Source: Ruminococcus sp.
GTDB lineage: Bacteria > Bacillota > Clostridia > Oscillospirales > Ruminococcaceae
Direction: 5' to 3'
DNA length: 39,554 nucleotides
Assembly: GCA_015066805.1 (NCBI GenBank)
Contig: SVNP01000023.1
Span: forward strand, 1 to 39,554
A model generated the notes under the pieces. That model saw only the letters and a list, made by a program, of their open reading frames with translations, searched no databases and had not been told where the DNA came from. This document shows, piece by piece, positions 34,239-39,554 of this stretch. Position numbers and translations under genes: made by a program. Each line of letters begins with the position of its first letter. Within the stretch, counting starts at the first letter, position 1.

Positions 34239-35342
34239 ATGAATATTTTTGGAAGGAGAAAGGTACATCCCCAAAAAAGGATGCACCCCAACTGCACCGC
34301 TATGATGGAAATTTTTACCGCTCAGACCCTGGAGGATGCAAAGCAGCTTGCTGCGGATGCATTTTCCGCTCCCGTAGAGGAGATTACTTTTACCGTGCTG
34401 GAAGAGCCCAAGCGGTTTTTGGGTATCTTCGGTAAGGCAACCGGCGAGTACAAGGTGCGCGCCGAGTATGATCCCGTTGTGACGGAAACCCCCGCCGCCC
34501 CCGTTGTGGCAGAGCCTGTTGCAGAGCCTGCTCCCGTTGTTGCTGAGGAGCCTGTGCAGAGCGTGACGGAAGCCCCCGCTGCTGCTGTGGAAGCTGCTGC
34601 CGAGGAGGAAAAGCCTCTGCCCGCAGATGCGGCAGAGCGTATGGAAACAGCTCTGGCTTACCTGCGGAATGTGCTGGCTACCCTTGCTCCCGATGTGACT
34701 GCCGAAGGCGAGATCACCGCACATGGTGTGGAGATCACCATTGGCGGCGGCGATGCCGGTGCTCTCATCGGTCACCGCGGCGATACGTTGGATGCTTTGC
34801 AGTATCTGACCTCTATGGTGGCAAACCGTGGCTGCAAGGACTACGTCCGCATCAGCCTGAATGCCTGCAATTACCGTGACAAACGCCGCAAGGCCTTGCA
34901 GGATCTGGCAACCAGACTGTGCAAAAATGCCATTGCGGCAGGCAGACCTGTTGCGCTGGAGCCTATGAATCCCTACGAGCGCAGAATCATTCACTCCACT
35001 GTTACCGACATCGAGGGTGTCAGCTCCCATTCTTCCGGTGAGGAGCCTAACCGTCGGGTCATTATTATGCCTGATTCTGCCGTGGGCAAGAACGAAAAGC
35101 CCATTGATATGCGCCGCAGAGAAGGCGATCGTCGTCGGGGCGGCAGAAATGACCGCAGTGAGAGAGGCGGCAGACGAGGCGGCAGAAATGATCGTGGCGA
35201 CAGAAGCCGCCGTGGTGAGCGTCGTCCCACCGGTGAGGTTCGTCGTCTGGATCTTTCCACCAGCTTTGAAAAGGATTACAAACGCCCGAAGCCGGAGGAT
35301 GTGCTGAACACCGGCGTTTACGGAAGAATCGACCTTGACTGA
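34239..35342 (+). CDS. khpB: RNA-binding protein Jag/KhpB
   Basis: A KH/R3H RNA-binding protein linked to cell division and elongation control. The Jag_N region (MEIFTAQTLEDAKQLA to RFLGIFG), an Ala/Pro/Glu/Val-rich linker, the KH domain (LIGHRGDTLDALQYL) and R3H domain (NPYERRIIHSTV) are followed by an unusual Arg/Gly/Asp-rich stretch (RRGGRNDR repeated) before a conserved C-terminal end. The start is uncertain: in-frame ATGs at 34239, 34281 and 34302/34305 all lack a well-placed ribosome site; the Jag domain itself begins at the last pair. It is 55 bases after yidC. Confidence 0.92.
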   Translation: MNIFGRRKVHPQKRMHPNCTAMMEIFTAQTLEDAKQLAADAFSAPVEEITFTVLEEPKRFLGIFGKATGEYKVRAEYDPVVTETPAAPVVAEPVAEPAPVVAEEPVQSVTEAPAAAVEAAAEEEKPLPADAAERMETALAYLRNVLATLAPDVTAEGEITAHGVEITIGGGDAGALIGHRGDTLDALQYLTSMVANRGCKDYVRISLNACNYRDKRRKALQDLATRLCKNAIAAGRPVALEPMNPYERRIIHSTVTDIEGVSSHSSGEEPNRRVIIMPDSAVGKNEKPIDMRRREGDRRRGGRNDRSERGGRRGGRNDRGDRSRRGERRPTGEVRRLDLSTSFEKDYKRPKPEDVLNTGVYGRIDLD

Positions 35343-35347
35343 TGCAG

Positions 35348-35376
35348 AGGGCGGCTTTATGCCGCCTTCTTTTTTT
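35348..35376 (+). terminator. Terminator between khpB and mnmE
   Basis: GGCGGC (35350-35355) pairs with GCCGCC (35361-35366), loop TTTAT, extended by one or two outer pairs and followed by TTCTTTTTTT. It lies right after the khpB stop. Confidence 0.8.
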
Positions 35377-35387
35377 GGAGGAATTTG

Positions 35388-36737
35388 ATGGAAACCATCG
35401 CTGCTATTTCCACGCCAAATGCGCCCGGCGGTATCGGCGTGATTCGTATTTCAGGTGAAAAGGCACTTGTTTTCGCTGACAGTGTTTTTGTGTCCGCAGG
35501 CAATAAGGTGCCATCCTGCATGGCGGGCTATACCTGTGCCTACGGCTATATTCAGGATGAAAACGGCAATCATGTGGATGATGTGGTGCTGACAGTTTTT
35601 CGCAGTCCTCACAGCTACACCGGTGAGGATGTGGTGGAGATCTCCTGCCATGGCGGTATTTTCATCTGCCAGAAGATTGTTTCGCTGCTGTTTTCCAAGG
35701 GGGCATCGCCTGCGGCACCCGGCGAGTTCACCAAACGTGCATTTCTCAACGGTAAAATGAATCTTTCCCAGGCAGAGGCTGTCATGCATACCATACAAGC
35801 ACAGGGTGAGGTTGCCCTTCGGGAAGCAAATCTTGCGAAAAACGGCCGCCTTTCCAAGGAAATGCGCCGTTGCAGAGATCGGCTGACGGCGCTGATTTCT
35901 GCCATGTCCTACTGGATGGATGATGCGGAGGAAACTCCCGATGAACTGGAGCCACAGCGGTTGTGTGCGGAAATTACTGCGTTGTTGGATACCTTGCATC
36001 AGCTCTCTCGCCGATATGATGACGGTAGAATTTATCGTTCCGGCATTCGGACGGCTTTGATGGGCGCACCCAATGCGGGTAAATCCTCGGTGATGAACTG
36101 GCTTGCCGGAATGCAGCGAAGCATTGTGACAAATATTCCCGGAACAACTCGTGACGTGATCACGGAATCTGTGCGGCTGGGGGATTTCCTGCTGCTGCTT
36201 TCAGATACCGCGGGGCTGCGGCAGACCGGCGATGTGATAGAAGCCATGGGTGTGGATGCTGCTTATGAGCAGGCAAAGCAGGCTGACCTGATTTTGTATG
36301 TCGTTGATAGCTGTGTGGGCATGACAGAAAATGATCGTGCTTTTCTTACAGCAGATATTCTGAAGAAGACGGTAATAATATATAACAAAAGCGATACTTC
36401 CAATGTGGAGAATCAATCTCAGGAAATGAACGGCGTGATCTGCTCCGCCAAATATGGTAAGGGGTATGATGCGCTTGTGGATGCAATCGCTGCACACTTT
36501 GTGGGCCGTGCTGCGTTAAACCAGCCCGCTCTTGTTTCGCAGCGGCAAAAATCCCTGGTGGATCGTGCAGCTTGCTCTATCCAATGGGCATTGAACGGTT
36601 TGGAATGTGGTGAAACCATAGACATTTGCTGTATGGAGTTGGAAAATGCGGCGAATATTTTGGCCGAATTTGATGGTGAAAACGTGACGGACGACATCAT
36701 AGATGGTGTTTTCTCTCGTTTTTGCGTTGGAAAATAA
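35388..36737 (+). CDS. mnmE: tRNA uridine-5-carboxymethylaminomethyl GTPase MnmE
   Basis: A 449-residue GTPase that works with MnmG to modify the wobble uridine of certain tRNAs. The N-terminal folate-binding domain starts ETIAAISTPNAPGGIGVIRISG and includes FTKRAFLNGKMNLSQAEAV. The G domain has P-loop GAPNAGKSS (about 226), DTAGLRQ and NKSD; the C-terminal FCVGK holds the catalytic Cys. Start ATG 35388 has GGAGG six bases upstream (a TTG one codon earlier is less likely). Confidence 0.96.
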   Translation: METIAAISTPNAPGGIGVIRISGEKALVFADSVFVSAGNKVPSCMAGYTCAYGYIQDENGNHVDDVVLTVFRSPHSYTGEDVVEISCHGGIFICQKIVSLLFSKGASPAAPGEFTKRAFLNGKMNLSQAEAVMHTIQAQGEVALREANLAKNGRLSKEMRRCRDRLTALISAMSYWMDDAEETPDELEPQRLCAEITALLDTLHQLSRRYDDGRIYRSGIRTALMGAPNAGKSSVMNWLAGMQRSIVTNIPGTTRDVITESVRLGDFLLLLSDTAGLRQTGDVIEAMGVDAAYEQAKQADLILYVVDSCVGMTENDRAFLTADILKKTVIIYNKSDTSNVENQSQEMNGVICSAKYGKGYDALVDAIAAHFVGRAALNQPALVSQRQKSLVDRAACSIQWALNGLECGETIDICCMELENAANILAEFDGENVTDDIIDGVFSRFCVGK

Positions 36738-36740
36738 AAT

Positions 36741-36756
36741 TGTTCCACGTGGAACA
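36741..36756. promoter_or_regulatory. parS-like site 1
   Basis: TGTTCCACGTGGAACA, a perfect 16-base palindrome between mnmE and mnmG. It matches the ParB-binding parS pattern (TGTTNCACGTGAAACA) except that the mirror positions are C/G, preserving symmetry. ParB/Spo0J loading sites cluster near oriC in most bacteria. Confidence 0.85.
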
Positions 36757-36772
36757 ATTGAGGATGTGAGTT

Positions 36773-38656
36773 ATGAATTATCTGGGCGAGTTTGATGTTG
36801 CTGTAATCGGTGCTGGCCATGCAGGTATCGAAGCGGCAATGGCTTCTGCAAAAAGAGGATGCAAAACGGCATTGTTCACCATCTCTCTGGATCAGGTTGG
36901 CAACATGCCTTGCAATCCGTCTATAGGAGGAAGCGCAAAGGGCCAGCTTGTGCGCGAGATCGATGCGCTGGGCGGTGTAATGGCGGAAGCGGCGGATGCC
37001 TGCTGCATCCAGATGCGGATGCTGAATCTCAGTAAGGGTGCATCGGTGCACAGTCCCCGCGCGCAAGAGGATCGACGTGCATATCAGCAATATATGAAGA
37101 AAAAGTGTGAATCTACTCCGAATTTGCATCTGATTCAAACTGAAATCGCAGATATCAGGGTGGATGAAAACAGATGTGTTGTGGGTGTGGTCAATGCACT
37201 TGGCGGCGTATATCGCTGCAAAGCTGCCGTGATTTGCGCCGGTACGTTTTTGCGTGGCAAAGTGTTCATTGGGCAGAATGAGATGGAAAGTGGACCGGAT
37301 TCCTGCTTGCCGGCTCGGCATTTGTCCTCGCATCTGGCGGAATTGGGTATCCAACTGCGGCGTTTCAAAACAGGTACTCCCTGTCGTGTGCATCGCCGCA
37401 GCATTGATCTTACAAAGCTGATACCACAGGCAGGTGATGAGAACCCGCTGCCCTTTTCTTTCTTTCCCGTTAATACGCTGCGGAATGATGCTCTTTGCTA
37501 TATCGCAAACACCAATCCAAAAACGCATTCGGTGATTCACGAGCATTTGGGTGAATCGCCTCTTTACGGCGGTATGATCGAGGGCGTTGGCCCCCGATAT
37601 TGTCCTTCCATTGAGGACAAGGTGGTGCGATTCTCTCAGCGGGAACGCCACCAGATTTTTGTAGAGCCTACGGGAATGGATACCGATGAGATGTATCTCC
37701 AAGGGCTGAGCACCTCTTTGCCGGAGTATGTGCAGTGTAAAATATTGCGATCCATCGAGGGGCTTGAAAATGTAGAAATCATGCGATCTGCATATGCCAT
37801 TGAGTATGATTGTATCAACCCCAAATGTCTGTATGCTACCCTTGCTTTCCGAGATTTTCATGGTTTATATGCGGCCGGACAGTTTAACGGTACTTCCGGC
37901 TATGAAGAGGCAGCCGCACAGGGCTTGGTTGCCGGAATTAACGCATCTGCGTATGTTTTTGGCGATGACGAGCTTATTCTGAGACGTGAATCTTCCTATA
38001 TCGGCACATTGATTGATGATTTGGTCAATAAGGGGTGCGAAGATCCTTACCGGATGATGACTGCACGAAGTGAGTATCGTTTATCTTTGCGCCATGGGAA
38101 TGCTGATCGCAGACTAACGCCAATTGGATACCAATATGGCCTGATTGATGCTTCCAAATATGCGTTATTTCAACAAAAAATGGAGCATATTGCCGCTGAG
38201 GTCGAGCGGATCTCCGGTCTTACAGTTTCACCTGCACCCAAGGTTAATTTGTATCTGGAGGCTATGGGTACCACTCCTCTTAACGCGGGAATTCGCATGG
38301 ATGCACTGATTCGCCGTCCGCAGGTGACGTACAGTTCTCTTGTAAAAGCCCTTGGCATTGAATCCAATGTCACAGCAGAAGAAGCAGAGGAAATTAACCT
38401 CATGGTGAAATATCAGCAGTACATTGAACGCCAGAACGCACAGAATGCTCATTTGCGTCATCTGGAGAAAGTTCGGTTGCCTGAAAATATCAATTATGCG
38501 TCTATCTCCACCCTTTCCTCGGAGGCCAGAGAAAAGCTGGCTAAGGCTAAGCCCTTGAACCTTCGGCAGGCATCACTGATTTCCGGTGTATCTCCTGCTG
38601 ACATCAATATTTTGTTGACTTTGCTGAAAGTAGGTGAGAACAATGGCGGTGTTTGA
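36773..38656 (+). CDS. mnmG: tRNA uridine-5-carboxymethylaminomethyl synthesis enzyme MnmG
   Basis: A 627-residue FAD enzyme that partners MnmE. The FAD-binding motif GAGHAGIEAA is at residues 13-22; PCNPSIGGSAKG follows, with GTFLRGKVFIG and TSGYEEAAAQGLVAG later, all characteristic. The C-terminal region has the usual helical end. Start ATG 36773 has GAGG nine bases upstream. Its last 14 bases overlap rsmG. Confidence 0.97.
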   Translation: MNYLGEFDVAVIGAGHAGIEAAMASAKRGCKTALFTISLDQVGNMPCNPSIGGSAKGQLVREIDALGGVMAEAADACCIQMRMLNLSKGASVHSPRAQEDRRAYQQYMKKKCESTPNLHLIQTEIADIRVDENRCVVGVVNALGGVYRCKAAVICAGTFLRGKVFIGQNEMESGPDSCLPARHLSSHLAELGIQLRRFKTGTPCRVHRRSIDLTKLIPQAGDENPLPFSFFPVNTLRNDALCYIANTNPKTHSVIHEHLGESPLYGGMIEGVGPRYCPSIEDKVVRFSQRERHQIFVEPTGMDTDEMYLQGLSTSLPEYVQCKILRSIEGLENVEIMRSAYAIEYDCINPKCLYATLAFRDFHGLYAAGQFNGTSGYEEAAAQGLVAGINASAYVFGDDELILRRESSYIGTLIDDLVNKGCEDPYRMMTARSEYRLSLRHGNADRRLTPIGYQYGLIDASKYALFQQKMEHIAAEVERISGLTVSPAPKVNLYLEAMGTTPLNAGIRMDALIRRPQVTYSSLVKALGIESNVTAEEAEEINLMVKYQQYIERQNAQNAHLRHLEKVRLPENINYASISTLSSEAREKLAKAKPLNLRQASLISGVSPADINILLTLLKVGENNGGV

Positions 38657-39356
38657 TTATAATCGGTGTAAAACACTTTTCTCTCGGTACCAAATCTCTA
38701 TTACGGAGGAACAGTTTGCAAAATTTTCGCATTTTCAGCAAATGATGACTGAGGAATCCTCCCGACAGAACGTATCAGCTGTAAATCATCCGGAGGAAAT
38801 CTGGATTCGACATTTTCTGGATTCTGCTTATTTATCGAGTCTGATTTTCGAAAAAAAGCCCCATACTGTGTTGGATCTGGGAACGGGCGGTGGATTCCCC
38901 GGGATTCCCCTTGCGATTTTATTCCCCGAGTTGACCATTACTTTGCTGGATAGTGAGGAGAGAAAGCTCGAGTACTGCTCACGCGTTGTAAAAGCTCTTG
39001 ATTTGCATGCTAAGTGCTTATGCGGCCGTGCCGAGGAGCTTTCCAAGCAGGCGAGATATCGTGAGCAATTTGATATGGTTACCTCCCGTGCTGTGGCCAA
39101 TGGTTCAATGCTCTGTGAGCTGGCGATTCCTTTTCTGAAAGTTGGCGGTACATTTGCAGCCTTTAAGGGCAGCGGATATGATCCTGCGGTGGAACGGTTT
39201 GCGGAAGCATCGGCTGCCTTATCTGCAAATCCTCCCGTTGTTTTGGATTATCAGTTGGAAGAAGTGCATAAGCATTTGATCCTGATTGAAAAGGATGTTC
39301 CCACCCCTCCCCAATACCCAAGAAGATTTGCCAAAATCAAACGTTCCCCTTTGTAA
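38643..39356 (+). CDS. rsmG: 16S rRNA (guanine-N7) methyltransferase RsmG (GidB)
   Basis: A 237-residue methyltransferase that modifies G527 of 16S rRNA. The SAM-binding motif VLDLGTGGGFPG lies at residues 76-87; HFLDSAYLSSL precedes it and SRAVANGSMLCEL follows, as in the family. Start ATG 38643 has AGGTGA five bases upstream and overlaps the mnmG end by 14 bases. Loss of this enzyme is known in other bacteria to give low-level streptomycin resistance. It is followed by two parS-like sites. Confidence 0.96.
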   Translation: MAVFDYNRCKTLFSRYQISITEEQFAKFSHFQQMMTEESSRQNVSAVNHPEEIWIRHFLDSAYLSSLIFEKKPHTVLDLGTGGGFPGIPLAILFPELTITLLDSEERKLEYCSRVVKALDLHAKCLCGRAEELSKQARYREQFDMVTSRAVANGSMLCELAIPFLKVGGTFAAFKGSGYDPAVERFAEASAALSANPPVVLDYQLEEVHKHLILIEKDVPTPPQYPRRFAKIKRSPL

Positions 39357-39372
39357 TGTTCCACATGGAACA
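39357..39372. promoter_or_regulatory. parS-like site 2 (one-base variant)
   Basis: TGTTCCACATGGAACA, identical to site 1 except for A in place of G in the centre, which breaks the symmetry of the inner CACGTG. It starts directly after the rsmG stop. Confidence 0.65.
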
Positions 39373-39386
39373 TTACAACACCAAAT

Positions 39387-39402
39387 TGTTCCACGTGGAA
39401 CA
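39387..39402. promoter_or_regulatory. parS-like site 3
   Basis: TGTTCCACGTGGAACA, identical to site 1. With site 2 it forms a pair 30 bases apart, centre to centre, in the gap after rsmG, where parA/parB (soj/spo0J) often follow. The IS3 end begins 28 bases further on. Confidence 0.85.
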
Positions 39403-39431
39403 ATCTCCAAAAAGAAACCCGACGCAGTATG

Positions 39432-39506
39432 AAATGCTCCCCTTTTGTTAGACAATGTGGTATAATAGAGATATACCGAACCAAAGTCTAACGAAAGGGG
39501 GCATTT
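39432..39506. repeat. Inverted repeat flanking the transposase promoter
   Basis: The left arm AAATGCTCCCCTTTTGTTAGAC (39432-39453) is the near-complement of GTCTAACGAAAGGGGGCATTT (39486-39506): one gap and one mismatch in 21 pairs. The right arm contains the ribosome site of orfA; the internal -10 box lies between the arms. Confidence 0.8.
39458..39466 (+). promoter_or_regulatory. Transposase promoter (extended -10)
   Basis: TGGTATAAT (39458-39466) is an exact extended -10 element. No good -35 is present at 17 bases. Transcripts would start near 39473, after the left arm of the inverted repeat. Confidence 0.6.
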
Positions 39507-39508
39507 TA

Positions 39509-39554
39509 ATGCCAAAAGGGAAACCAAATAAGCGGTATACGCCGGAGTTCAAGA
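39509..39554 (+). CDS. IS3-family transposase OrfA, N-terminal fragment
   Basis: The first 15 codons, MPKGKPNKRYTPEFK, run off the window. The KRYTPEFK phrase is typical of the start of the helix-turn-helix OrfA protein of IS3 elements. Ribosome site GGGGG lies seven to eight bases upstream. Only this fragment is visible, so the subgroup is not certain. Confidence 0.75.
   Translation, partial: MPKGKPNKRYTPEFK

Larger units (their letters stand above)
39430..39554 (+). mobile_element. IS3-family insertion sequence, 5' end (partial)
   Basis: A second IS end beginning TGAAATGCTCCCCTTTTG then TTAGACAATG (39430-39457). It shares 19 of 28 positions with the left-hand terminal repeat (99-126, read inward), including TGAA at the tip and GTTAGACAA. 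A promoter and the first codons of orfA follow. The element leaves the window, so its full identity is unknown. The two ends could be the imperfect left and right repeats of one IS type. Confidence 0.75.

Overview
The window reads as the replication-origin neighbourhood of a spore-forming, low- to mid-GC Bacillota, most likely a Clostridia of the Oscillospiraceae/Ruminococcus type. This assignment is inferred from three things: the gene order dnaA-dnaN-rlbA-recF-remB-gyrB-gyrA, a SpoIIP sporulation amidase, and the style of the protein sequences. No species is claimed.

Layout from left to right. Bases 1-126 are the 3' end of an IS3-family element (last codons of OrfB, a hairpin, and a terminal repeat ending in CA). 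Bases 127-12506 are a minus-strand block: dnaA, the oriC region, dnaN, rlbA, recF, remB, gyrB, two membrane proteins, gyrA, and three small membrane proteins joined by ATGA overlaps. Bases 12967-31645 are a mixed-strand block: a YfhO-family membrane protein with a SHOCT tail, spoIIP, a small membrane protein, a papain-like peptidase-fold protein, tRNA-Arg(CCG), a divergent methionyl-tRNA synthetase, an ECF sigma/membrane partner pair, a zinc-ribbon protein with four repeats, an MsmX-type ATPase, an RsuA-family pseudouridine synthase, a DUF4830-like protein, a TIM-barrel protein with nrdR, secD-secF and purB. Bases 31994-39356 are the plus-strand block rpmH-rnpA-yidD-yidC-khpB-mnmE-mnmG-rsmG, with three parS-like sites near its end. 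From 39430 a second IS3-type end begins, with its promoter and the start of orfA.

The genes cover initiation (DnaA, DnaN, oriC with DnaA boxes and DnaA-trios), recombination (RecF), supercoiling (GyrAB), chromosome segregation sites (parS), RNA processing and tRNA modification (RnpA, MnmE, MnmG, RsmG) and membrane-protein export and insertion (SecDF, YidC, YidD).

Points most worth a second look: (a) an inverted repeat in the right-hand IS that could hide the transposase ribosome site in read-through RNA; (b) a basal-unwinding-type DnaA-box/GC/DnaA-trio array next to dnaN; (c) about 19.5 kb of mostly head-on genes separating dnaA from rpmH; (d) a MetRS lacking the second lysine of KMSKS; (e) a GyrA with Ala and Met at the two quinolone-contact positions; (f) a gyrase-operon membrane protein with a Cys/Asp-only tail. 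I see no clear defence system, CRISPR array or prophage. All promoter and terminator calls are by eye; no database search, folding or skew calculation was run.
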